This document shows, one piece after another, positions 1 to 12,600 of a DNA stretch of 64,000 nucleotides (position 1 is the stretch's first letter; every line of letters starts with the position of its first letter). This DNA comes from Tubiluchus corallicola (lineage: Eukaryota; Priapulida; Priapulimorpha; Priapulimorphida; Tubiluchidae). The stretch lies in NCBI GenBank assembly GCA_030141605.1, contig JAQGDQ010000274.1, positions 1 through 64,000 of the forward strand. The letters are read 5' to 3'. Position numbers and translations under genes: made by a program. A model generated the notes under the pieces. That model saw only the letters and a program-made list of their open reading frames with translations, was not told the DNA's origin and did no database searches.

Positions 1-960
1 AAGGATAAAAAAGGTTTCCACTATTGCACTGTATTGTTTGTGCACTATTATTTGCATAATGTTTGCTTTTTCAAGTCTTGTGAAATTTTTATAATAGCCT
101 AATGCTGTACACTGTTTAACTTTAGGACATCCACTTTGTCTTTACTTGCTGGATCTTCTAAAATTTTACCTTTAACAGCTTCAAACTAAGTCACCCGTAC
201 AGGTAAAATTCCCGCCATATTACTAAATGAAGAATGTCCATAAAATTTAATATGAAATTTCCTCAACCGACCATTCGAAAAATCTCTTTGGAGCACTTCT
301 CAGTTTTAAAAATAAACACACGGTGCTGCCAGAAAAAAATACTGCAAAGTAAATTCCAAAATTTGCTTACATAGTAGACCAAGACGGAAAAGCATGAATA
401 ATACTTTCAACAAAATCAAGGTACGGTTGCATGACAAGTCGAAAAATATTTAATCACTACTAGTTTGAAAATTTTTCGTTGTGTGCATCAATATAAAAAA
501 CGTGAGCAAACACTCCTGAGGTAATTTTTACCCCACATCGGTCGGTTAAGGGTTAAGTTGACTCGACCCTTTGCGCATTGTTGACTATAAATTATCATTA
601 GCAAAGAGCGACATGTGAAATGTGACATGTCGACACACTCATAAAAATTACCGTAATGTCGCCGAGAATTGGAAAATCGTTTTATGGTCACATTTTACCA
701 GCCATAACAACGATCCCACGTTGATTATCTGATATTTTCCTATTCTGACTATGCTTAAAGGAAGAACCAACCCTCGAACAGCATTTATTGCATTTTAATG
801 TCAATTAAAAATATTGAAATCACGATACAAATTATGCGCATAGAATGCTTTACTTAAAAATGTAAAAGAAATTTAAATATTTCTTATCTCCCAAATGAAC
901 GTTGATGCCAGATATTTGAAAAAAAAATGACGTAAGCTGGTGTATTCAGGGTAGCGTGAA
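1..960. other. Gene-free AT-rich DNA
   Basis: No conserved coding signal, RNA gene or recognisable repeat was seen. Short open frames here have no family features. Confidence 0.5.
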
Positions 961-969
961 TGCTGTGAA

Positions 970-1420
970 GGCCAGCTTTGTGAAGATACGCGTTGAGAAA
1001 TTTCTACAATTTGCTTAGAAGTTCCGTTATTCTAATGTTGTGTTTAACTGTGTTTATCTAGAAATTAGTCATTCGATCAATTATGATCATATTTAAAGTA
1101 GTTACGTCGCTTTAATCTACGGTATTACACCTTAAATTGTGTAAGTAATTAACATTAATTGTGTAAATAATTAATTTAAAGATTTTAGTCGACTTTTAGA
1201 TACGCATGTAGTAGGTACCGGGCTGGTTACTTAGTTTGCGTTCGCTCTATAAGTTAAATATGTGATGCATCTGCCGGTGTTTATATTGCACGGAAACCAG
1301 ATGACGCCATTATCTAAAATGAGCGTGCCCAAGTGTAAAGTGAGCACGACTTTAAAAAGTTTCTAACATTTTCCCAAAATATTAAAATACGCTGAACTTC
1401 CCGAGAGACATGGCTTTTGC
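970..1420. repeat. Dispersed repeat, second copy at 50510-51000
   Basis: Positions 1011-1320 match 50515-50820 in reverse complement, while 1325-1420 match 50840-51000 in direct orientation. Both copies contain an ATGGCGTCATCTGGT-like block and the run GAGACATGGCTTTTGC or GAGACTTGGCTTTTTGC. The inner segment is therefore inverted relative to its flank between copies. 1421-2190 holds nothing recognisable. Confidence 0.65.
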
Positions 1421-2197
1421 TTTAACGTTTGTAAGACAGGTCATATTGGTCTTGACTGTTGTGAAAGTTGACGAAGCAGGTCTATCCCCGCGTTTGGTGG
1501 CAAAGCTATCTCATAACTTAATATGTACCAACTACAATACTTGCGAAGTTCGTTTTTCCCCAAGTATCGGAGCCGGTTTTCCTCATGTAATAAAGATACT
1601 AAGTGTGTCGGGAGTAAAGAATCCCATGATGATATTTTGAATTGTTTCGAGATGTTAACTAACACTCTTTTGTTTTATTTACATGTCATGTAGTGAAGTT
1701 ATTGTTGTTATGTTATGTCGTTATACGAAGTGATAATGTAAATAACTACATCACGATGTTTTAACTCATTTGTCTATTGCTTTCATTTACAATATATACA
1801 GGTGACACGGCAATGGACATCAAACACTAATAATAAACCTTTTGAGAACAAACTTTAGATAAAAAATTTTGTTTGATACTACGACTCTCCCACCTTATCT
1901 GAGCTAAACACGAAATAATCGAGATCTAGGAACCAATATAAATTCCCAGTTCTTGATCAGATGCCAAATTTTATGCCAGAGTTCTCGAAACTTAAGCTCT
2001 GTTTCACTTTTTGTAGGGAAAGAATTGCCCGACAATGGAATACAGGACTTTCTACACGGGTTAGTATTTTGTTTACTATCTGCAGATGAAGCGATCCGCA
2101 TTTCGATAGACTTATCCACAAGGCGAATGGATAAATGTCGTAAGCGTGTCATTTTGCGTTTACGTCATTTCTGTATCATTACGTCATCATCTAGGTT

Positions 2198-2829
2198 CAG
2201 TGGCGTAGCAAGTGCTTGTGGCGCCCGGGCCCGGGGCAAAAACTTTTGACGCGCTACCCTTTTAATGTTCTGATTATTTGTTTCGTGTTTGAAGCCACAA
2301 ATTGTGTACGTTTTTGTGTCCCTGAGCCCGACTTTCGTTTTTCCACACGATAGGATAAAAATAAACGAATTTTTCCTAAGAATCACCCAGAGTTTGATTA
2401 GCGGTACTGCAGCAGAATAACTCTTTTATATGCATTAGTTGCTCATAACATGACAGTTCTTAAACATTCACCTCCAGCATTAAAATATGGAAAGATTATG
2501 AAAGATACAGAACACTTCACAATAATACAATCGGTATTTAGAAAAATGCCACTATTTCTACCAAAATTATAGACTGCTAAGCCAAACGACACCCTACACA
2601 CGCCATTAAATATCAATATTAGCTTTTTTGCAGGCTGTATGTAGTAATTAAGTCAGCTACGATGATCTCTGACTAGGCAATTTTGTTGTAGTTAGAATAC
2701 TCTGTTTTGTTAATGTCAGATTAGAAATTAATAATTAACAGTCATTGAACTCTAGAAGAATTTTACGCCCTCTCACCCTTGCGCCCGGGGGTGATTGCCC
2801 CCTGTCGTCTCCACTTTGCTATGCCTCTG
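2198..2829. mobile_element. Non-autonomous hAT-like TIR element
   Basis: It begins CAGTGGCGTAGCAAG and ends CTTTGCTATGCCTCTG, imperfect inverted repeats of a type common in hAT elements. Flanking 8-mers (tctaggtt and cttacgtt) match at 5 of 8 positions, compatible with an eroded TSD. There is no transposase frame. The following 2830-3580 is AT-rich with nothing recognised. Confidence 0.55.
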
Positions 2830-3582
2830 CTTACGTTTATACATTATTTCAGCAAATGTAGAAGACAGAAGCTAGCCCAGTCTCATCGGTTGTAAATGAT
2901 TCTAGGACCTGGAAGCAACTGCATCATCATTTTGTTAGACCACTGTGCCCCGCACTTTGTGGGAAAGTTATAATTATTTTATGCACTGGGCAGTCATTCG
3001 TTGAAACACCAAGATCTACTGTTGATAACATCAAAAATAACATAAGGTACTTGTTACCAGGTTGTCACTCATGAAAACAAAAACTTTTCTACTTTATCTT
3101 TAATTTATTTTACCCCAAAATTAGTCTGTTTAAAAACTTCTGTGTTTTTTAACTTGCAGTTACTGGAAATTACGGCTGTTTTTGTAAAAAAAAATCACGA
3201 AAATATTATTTATTTGTAAAAAGAAACAAAAAAAACTATAACATAATTTGTTAAACAATAAACATAAACTGTTAAATAAAGTTGCAATACACATTTATTA
3301 AACATAAATTGATAATTTATGTATCAAAAAAATTTGCTCAGTATATCTTACCAAATGCTTTTGTTTATAAATAACGTTTTGCTCATTGTGAAGTTTTTGG
3401 TTGACAAATTTGTGAGTTGTAGTTTCAACGATGACACTTTCACAAGTGTAACAGTGACATTTCAAGATAATATTATATTAAAGAGGAAGAAAAGGGAATT
3501 TTAACTATTTTCCCAAAGAACTTTCCATACAAAGTTATTTGTTTAGCACTAGGTTTACGTGTTTGAAAGACTTATGTAGTAA

Positions 3583-4100
3583 GCATTTTCACAGTTTCGT
3601 TGTGCGCAAGCGCAGCTGCTGTAGGTCAAAGGTGACCTGTACCACAGTGTCGCGTCTTAACTACAATCATCACGCGTTATGTTGGTAAAGCAAAGCCATC
3701 TACCGCACCAGTTCAGTGTCTTGAATTGTTTTTCGCGGACTTTACTTAACCACGCTTTAGTACTACAGCAATGCGTCTTAACTGCAACCGTTACGTTATG
3801 TGTGGATAAAACAAAGTCATATGCTGCGTCAGTTCAGTAACTTCAGTTGTTTTACATCGACTTCACTTAGTTATGCATTTGTCTGTGCCTAAAGTGATTC
3901 ACCAGCAGGATCTTGCTTGGGAACAAGAAAAAATGAACTAGGTAAGGTTCTAGCTAACTGTGAAAACTGTTACTATTACAACAGCATGGGCTGCGAGGTG
4001 TTGTCACATGTACACAAATGCGTTGTTTGGTACACTTAACCTTTGACCTTTTCACGATCATCATCATCAATCCCTGGAATTGTGAAAAAACTTATTGGAA
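3583..4100 (+). mobile_element. TIR element, family D (copy 1)
   Basis: It shares ends (TTTTCACAGTTTCGTTGTGC and GGAATTGTGAAAA) and internal blocks (AAAGCAAAGCCATCT, CAGCAGGATCTTGCTTGGGAA) with 12893-13256 and 49538-49932. It is non-coding. Confidence 0.7.
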
Positions 4101-4359
4101 AAGAAAATTCTTATTAATTTATAATATTCGTGCCAGTTTTTATACAGCGTTTGTAACGTAACTTCTTATGTACAGCATGTAAATGATACAAAATTTAAAA
4201 ACGGATTTTTTAAACTTTATTTATGAAACCGTTTTCTTGTTCAGTAACAGTCACGTTATTACAAATCGTCACAACTAAAAACCTTTTGTCAGCGTTCAAG
4301 TTCACGTATGTATAGTATTAAATGTCCCTGGTATGTCATTTTTTAAATAAAAATGTAGT

Positions 4360-5990
4360 ATTTTTAATAGTTGGCTGTAAAAAGTTGCTGCATACTGTTT
4401 TGTATTAAACGGCATTATTAATTAGGTTTCTAGTTGTAATATTGTAAATAAACTGTATTATTGGTACTTCTGCGAATGTAGACGTATTTTTGTTAGCAAA
4501 ACTATTCGCTCACAATCCTTAGCTTTATGTACCACGTTTTTCCCGACAATTAAATTATTTACAAACTGGTTCAGGAAGTGAAGAACTGGGTTATTTGCTC
4601 CTTCATAATTGAAATAAGGAAACCGTAATACTGAATAAGAGTTATAATAATAATTAGTAGTGGGATATTTTACCAGTGAGCCAAATTTCAGCTTCCTATT
4701 AGCCAAACTATGGCAGTTTTGTCAGCATAAATTCAAAGGAGAAAATTATACTATATGGACGAGAAGAATAGCATCATCACAGCGAAACAGACCTCTTTAT
4801 AGATGGCTCCACTAGCTTACTTAACTTTATCTTGGCATAACGCGTCAACTACTATGGTATGTGAAGGAAAAAATATGGCTTGCGTGGTGAATTCTACTTT
4901 TCATTTCGGTTATTAAAATTATTCAACTAACAAAGAGAAGCCGTAAATTTTACAATTGTAACGAAAAGTTTAATCTTAGCAGGAAACGCAGCTTGCTTCT
5001 CCATGTTTTATATTCATCCGCCTAAGTATAAACTAGTCCCTACCAGATTAATTAGCTTCAAACTATTTCAAATCATTAATCATCAAGAAATTGACAATTC
5101 TACATTTTTTAATACAAAATCGGTTTTTCAAACAGTTGATTATAAATGCCAACTGCATAAGACTTTATGTAACAAATCAGGACCCAGTTTCGCAAAGCTG
5201 TCACTAGCTTAACAATATTGTTATTAATAGTTGTAATTTTTGTAATTTATTATCACTTCAGCATGTAGTTTTACATTACAATTTGCATTATTATCTTTAC
5301 CTATTATGCCCTATAACTAGAAAATGAAATATAGTTACAATAATTGTAAGAGAACTACATTAGTATACTATAGCATGATATAGTTAGGGAAAAATTCCAA
5401 ATATAATTACAAAAATTTAACAGAAGTATACTAACATAGTTACTAAACTACATAATAGTTTGTCAACAAGAAATAGATGCTGCATAGTGGTCAAAAAGCA
5501 AAGCTTGTAAGGCCACCATGAAAAGTGAAAAAAATGACTTAATTTACAAGAGGGAGGATTATAGGAAAACAGGGAGTAGTTAAGATAAAATAATAGACAG
5601 AGATGGAGAAAAAGAGAAAAGAAATGAATTAGAAAGAAGTTCAGTTGAGACACGATGCAAAAGTATGAAAATGCAAACGGCAAAATAACCAGTCGCGGGA
5701 TTTACTGTGACTATCAGCAGTTAACTGTAATAACCATGTTGTTAACTTAATGACGATGTAGTTAACTTAATCACGACGTTGTTCACTTAGTGACGGCTTA
5801 GCGAAACCGGGCCAGATTGTAAATTAGGTTTCTAGTTGTAATATTGTAAGTAAACTATGTTGTATGTTGGTATTTCTACAACTATAGTTGTATTTTTATC
5901 AGCAAAACAATTTACAGACAATCAGTGTTTTATGTCAAGTTGTTCATTGTTATCAGCCAATTTATTTACAAAAAACTATAATTTTATCTG
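4360..5990. repeat. Direct repeat flanking a TIR element
   Basis: A block starting TTAGGTTTCTAGTTGTAATA at about 4420 recurs at about 5825. Between them, 5180-5815 has inverted ends (GGACCCAGTTTCGCAAAGCT and AGCGAAACCGGGCC) and looks like a non-autonomous TIR element. No coding sequence. Confidence 0.5.
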
Positions 5991-6202
5991 AAACAGGATA
6001 AAATGCTTTGTCCTACAGTCCTGTACATGGTATTAATTCATGTCCATTGAACAGGGCATTGCTGCAGTCCACCAAAAATCACGCCTGTGTAACTGGAAAC
6101 TACAGACTAAATTTTTGTTAGCAGTTTTTGCAAGAAAGTGAAGAAAAAATGGCTAAAGTTTACAATTCCCCATACACAAGTAAATAATTCGTGAAGCGGG
6201 TT

Positions 6203-6312
6203 AGAATTAGGGTTGGGGTTAGGGTTAGCGTTAGGTTTGGGGTTAGAATTGACTTAGTGTTAGGGTTAGGGTTGGGGCTAGAATTGGTTTAGGGCTAGGG
6301 ATAGACTTAGGG
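6203..6312 (+). repeat. Degenerate interstitial telomere-like (TTAGGG)n
   Basis: Many TTAGGG-type hexamers with variants (TTGGGG, TTAGAATT, CTAGGG) over about 110 bp. A shorter run (TTAGGGTTAGGG) occurs at about 31217. Confidence 0.75.
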
Positions 6313-6623
6313 TTAGTGTATTTAAATTGTGTGGGGAATTATAAACTCCTTCCGAAAAATTATTTGTAACTTCAGATGAACTGTTTTTACATAAATATTT
6401 ACAAATGGATAGAATAACGCATACTTAAAATGACGTATTTGACAACGGTGTCGTAAAAGTAATTCTCTCCTCACGGGTAGCTTAAGTTCTGAAACCACTA
6501 CAGCACATTTGTCCAATCCCATGCTTTTGTCTGACACTCTAGTTTTCACGGAACCATGGGGGCTTATCTGAGAGCAGTCACTGACGCACAGCGCACAGGC
6601 AGTCCCGTAACAGTGCACTGAAT

Positions 6624-9600
6624 TCACGGGTCCAGCTTGTTCTCGTATATATGTTTATACCTTCCTAGCCCCCATCTCTCTTTATAGATTTGCACCTGCT
6701 TCCAAGAGGGGTAATACCTGTCCCAATTAACGATATTGGGGAATCTGCGTCTAGGCGGGTCCGGTTTGAACGGTGATATCCTTGCCATTCTTTTAATCAA
6801 TATTTCCTTTGCTATGTCCTTGGGATCTCTGTAGTGATCCAAGTATCTAAATAAATGCAGAAGACACAAAATTAATGAGCAATTCCTATGCAAAAATCAG
6901 CAGACAAAAATATTTTTTATAAATAATCAGTCTTACAGTCCTAAAGAGTATAGCAGTCCATGAAGATCTGTGATGTATCACAAAATCAATTCCTTGATAT
7001 TACAAGTGCCTATTTTTTGTTATATGTGTGCTTGCACAGCAAGATCGTCCATAAATTGGGAATTAAACTTTTCTAGTTATTCACACATCCTGAATTTCCA
7101 TTTCATGAGGATTGTTTTGATACCAATCTCATTGCTCTATGTTATTTCTAAGCTGAGATAATCCACGTTGAAGTCGAGGTGCAGGCTGCACATTGAAAAA
7201 CATAATCTTGAGAAATCAGTGTTAAAGTTAGCCATTGTTTTTTATCGCGTTTCTACAAAACACTTAGCAAATTACACAAATTACAAATGTTGGTTGCTAC
7301 GGACTTTGCAAGAGGACATGATGTCATGTTGAAATCCAGTAGATGCCTCTTTCTGGTAGAGATCTGGGTTTGGCAAAACCAAAACTAAAATGGCTGCTTC
7401 CAAAATATACACTACATTATTTTTGTTTATTGTTTGTTACACAAAAGCACCATTACAATTACATAATAAGATATGCTACATACAATTATACCAACTGAAA
7501 ACAAAATGACTACGATTAGGCTAGTTGTCAAGTGAGCAGTTAGTGAACAAATGATGTACTTGCTTGTAGCTGTTCTAAAAGCTGGAACTTGGAAAGCCCA
7601 GCTGCAGTGCATGGTGTGTTGTAAGGTGTTAGGGGCGGGACAAAAGAGATGCACACTGAAAAGAGATGACATGACGGTAGAATTAGGATGTAGGTAAGTA
7701 ATGCAAGTAAAAGAGAAGGAAAAAAAGCTAAAAATTATTAAAAAAATGGTGAGATGATAATGGTGAAAATACAATGAAATGGCAAGTCATTTGTGTATAT
7801 AGGACGGACTGTGACTGGCAACCAACGTGGTGAACACAATATGTCAAGAAAAGTTGAACACCAAATACACCTAATATGTATTTAAAAAATACGTTTTCAT
7901 CTCTCTCTTCATTATATCACATATATTACACTAAATAATACGTATTAAGCTAGATTTTACTTCTAAAAGTGCTTTTACATCTAAAACACAATAAAACCGC
8001 ATAATAAAACTGATGATCAGTGACTATTTCCTTTTAATATGTGCTATAAACAGGCAACGACAGAAAATGTGCTTTGAACACTTCACTTATCACATGGAGA
8101 CACTTCCCTTACCACATGGGAACACTTCCCTTATCACATAGGGACATTTTCCAACTCTTAGGGATGCAGGCCAATCTGCTTAACAAATCATAAGTCCGCG
8201 ATAAATGAACCGCAAAGTAGTGAAGGAACACTGTAGTTCCTAACCTTTTACCTAGTCAAGTATCCTTTTGAAATTCAGCGATCTACTGCGTACCAATTAA
8301 CACTCTTTAGCAATATGAGTTTCAAGAAAACATTTTTTAATACTATTGTGCAGTTTTATTAGACTTTAATTTAATTTTGAAAAAAATAAGAAAAAGTCCC
8401 TTATTTTCCATTTATACATGTACTTATTTGTAGTATTCTCTCTATTTATACTGCTTCATAAAATCCCTTATTTTCTATTTATGCATTTCCAAATTCAAGA
8501 ACAAAATGCAAGAAAAAAGACGATCGGATGTCACATCAGAAGACAAACTTGCAGTCGAACTGTGAAGTAGCCTCAATGGCAGCCTTGTTGATGCGCGCTT
8601 TTCTGAAAACAACCAACCTCCTCTACTGCCATCTGCCAACGCATTTGCTGAGCTAAGCGTCTATTTTACATAATAAATTAACCTTGTTATAATGCCAGGC
8701 AGTGCGCAGTGAATCATCCGAAAAACACTGTTGTGTTGCAAAAACAATCATGATGTTTAAGGCTTTAAATCTTGCAGCACACTCTTCCCTCACACCACTA
8801 GGCCGTTACTCCCGTAAAATTCGTAGTCCGTATTTGTAGTACGCTGTACGGCAAAAAAGAACATTCTGACGTGTTACACGACACAACTTTCACGCACCCT
8901 TGGCTTAGCTGTTTCGAGCCCCCAAGGGGTATTTTTACCCCCAATTAGGAACCACTGCCATAGTATAAGCTAACCTAGCAAATTCTGGAACAGTAGAGCT
9001 CCACGACCACGCACAGTATGAAAAATATTGAATTCAATTTTCATTTATGCTTCCATATGTAACAAAATTTAGTAACAACTCACTAAATATTGCTGTGTTG
9101 TGATTCTAATTCACAATGGATTCTGGGAGACTATAGTTACATCTTTTGCTGATGAGACTTTATATCTGTTCTTCGAAGGGAAACATGCAAAGTGTTTCCT
9201 GTAATCAAGCGCGTATTAACCAATAGGCTAACTAGGCTATAGTCTAGGGCACCAAAGTTTGAAGGCGTCTCATTTTAGAAAATATTCTTATTTGCCTCGG
9301 AAAATGTGTATACTTTTATATTCACGTAAAAGGCACGTTTTATAACACACCACAGGTAGTTACTATGAGCAGCTTCTATATAAGTGCCACATAACGAACA
9401 GGTGCAAGGTATTACTCAACAAGCAGTTGGGCAGCCTACTTGAATATAAGCGTTAAGCAAATACATGTAATTAATAATGACCACGTAGAAACTAGGTTAA
9501 TAGTGTTTCTAATAAACCACAAGTAATTGTTTGACACATTCATTCCATGAACAACCATAAGTTGACAACAGAGATGGGCGGGACAAACTATCAGCCTAGG

Positions 9601-12600
9601 GTAGCGTAAAGTCTTGATTCGCCCCTGCCTCTAATAAAACTCGATGCAGGTTGTCTTTTGAAGGGCGCTAATGGCAAATGAGAACTGCAGATCAAATGCA
9701 GCAATTCTAGACCATTTTCTGTTTCAGGTCACTTGCTAAGCACTAACCTAAAGACCCTAAGGGATCTTCAACATTTAATAAAAGCAAAACTGGACAATTG
9801 TGTAGACATTAGTTCAAAATAAAGTTCGCTTTAAAATATTGAACTCCACAACAGCTTTTTTTAAATCAAAGCTTAGATTAAATAGTAATTACCTCGGATA
9901 GCTAAATTTTGTTAAACTTTCAAACCTACGAGCGGCTCAGTGAATCTACTAAGATTGGCAATGCCTTTTCGTCGCATTTGCGTGACCGACACCGCGATAA
10001 CTATGATAATGAACTGCAGTGTTCGTCTGTGGTGTACAGCTCATTTTCGCGCCATTGCCATCACCGTCTTTTAGCAATCTTCGTTTATGCAAGCATGTTT
10101 GACAGACAGGGAAGACGCTAACATTGCACAAACTGTGGTTAGTTTGTGACATAAGCGATAGCTGTGTTCGGTTGCCATTAACTAACTTTCCAAGGTAATT
10201 ATTCAAATACTAGAAACAATTCATAACTTTTACAGGTGAGTATATTTTTGACAGTAAATTAAAATGAGATTGAGTCTAAACAATCATCCGGTTTTCTTTA
10301 AAGGTCTTAATATGAAGTGCTAATACATGTTTTGATCATATTGACATTTTGAGCAAATCTCCTTGAAAAGTGATCAAATCAGTCTACCGTCTCGACACGC
10401 TGGTTACAAGGAATCTTTGTCATTTAAACTTGCATGATTTTGTTATCCTAGTTTCTACATTTTTACAAAATTTTTTCCAAAACATTTTTTCTAAACTGAT
10501 GCTTTTGCTAAATTACAGGATACTGTAAAGATACTTACAAATTGAAATACTGTTTAAATGGATATTTCTTCTTTCGCGGTAGCTCGATTTTTGGCCAGTC
10601 AAACTTAAATATAGGTTCCCGCATACCTAAAATTATGAATGTAGAATTAAAAAATAAAGCTGCTTAAAGTTAAATAATAAATTAAGAAAGTACCATTAAG
10701 TACCAACTTAAAATAAAATAATATAGTAACCCAAAACGGCAAATAATAATGCGCCATGTTGGTGGTTGAACCCGTAGGAAACGTATTTCCAATTATTGTA
10801 CAGTAAATCCTCACTTAACGACTCCCCGTTTAGCGACGTTTCGTTTTAACGACGCTGAACATTTGCCACCCTTTCTCAGTTAACGACGCACCATTTTATT
10901 TTAACGACGATTTTTTTTACTAAGCTCAAAGTCAATTTTTATTTTGTCAACAACTTTTTCAATTAATGTATACATTACATGTTGTGCTATTTGTTGTAAA
11001 CGCACATTAGGAACGTAAACACTTCAATTATTGTACAAGTACTTTCGTTTTTGCTTCCCGACTGCCGTTTGTATCAAGCAAGACCTGACAGCAAACTTTA
11101 TGGGAAGACATTTTGCCTGCAAACTGTTGCTATAGCAACCAGACTGAGATAAAATTCCCACGATCACGCCATGCCTTGGCTTTGACTCTGCTGCATTGCT
11201 TATCATTTATATGCTGTCTAGAGTTAAACGTTAACAAAAGAGAAACCGCTAAAGTAGGTAAGTAAGACAACCACGCAGGTTTCAACAAAGCAGAAAGAAA
11301 TTAATTAGTAGAAATACGAATAAAACTCATAAAACGTTTAATTTATATGATTTAAGCAGCACTGATTTTTGCCTCTGGAACGTATCTCAATTCTTTTACA
11401 TTACTTTTTATAGAAGTCTTGGTTTCGTTTAACGACGTTTTGCTTAATGTCACATTTTGCTGGAACGCATTAGCGTCGTTAAGCGAGGACTTAATGTATA
11501 TGCATAAAGTTAAAACTAGATTTATTCTACTCTACTCTAATTTGTTCAGGCTAATTATGAAGTGTTCTGCATATAGTAAGAACGTAGTCTTCTATAGTTT
11601 AATTCTACAATGAATAACTTTAAAGTCAAGTGAATCACTACTGTCATCAGTTTATTAACTATGTAATTACCTAAATGCATGATGTTATAAACGTGCAGGC
11701 AGGGGATAGATCCCTGAAAAAAACCTGTCTTGTACATAAAATGCAAGGAACAGGTTTTTCCCCATAGAGGTCCTCTAAAGTACTTATATAGTACATAACT
11801 GTGCATAGAAGTTATCCTTATAGAGGTCCCATAAAGTACTTATACAGTACGTAACTGTGCATAGAGGTTATCCTTATAGAGGTCCCATAAAGTACTTATA
11901 CAGTACGTAACTATGCATAGAGGTTATCTTTATAGGGGTCCTCTAAAGTACTTATATAGTACGTAACTGTGCATAGAGATTATCCTTACAGAGGTCCTCT
12001 AAAGTACTTATATAGTACGTAACTGCGCATAGAGATTATCCTTATACAGGTCATCTAAATTGCTTGTATAGTACGTAACTGTGCATGGATGAAATAGATA
12101 CTAATAATTATTATCGTAAAATCAATGTGACGTCTAACTTTTATTTTGTACTATTATTGTAATTCAATATGTACGTCTAACTTTGTAATATTGTTGTAAA
12201 TAAGTATTTGTATCAAGATGTTTTAATCAATCGTTCTTTGCTTTCATGTTATCTCTAGAAAAATGATGATAAGTCTTTGTCAGCATCTTTTTGCAGGCAA
12301 AAATTTCTGTACAGCCAATATACAATTTTACATAGACACTAGAGTGAATTCTACAATATTACTCTAGACGGAACTACAGTGACGATCAACAAAAGACTAA
12401 TTTTTAACAATATCCTTTTCAAGAACTTTCTTTAAATAGAAAGAGCCTTAAGTGTAATCACACATTTCAAAGGCGAACAAAAAAATGAATGTTCTTTAGT
12501 TCTTGACAGAAGTATTTAAACTGGTTAGCAGTCAATGACTAATTTAATCGGTTTAATTAATACGTAACTTAGTATGAAAAAATGCACATACCTAATAATT

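Noticed and set aside
1410-1640. 76-codon plus-strand frame
   Set aside because: Its first part lies in a dispersed repeat shared with 51000, and there are no conserved motifs.
7427-7774. 115-codon hydrophobic minus-strand frame
   Set aside because: Composition reflects AT-rich DNA; no family features, and it lies in MRPL38 intron 8.
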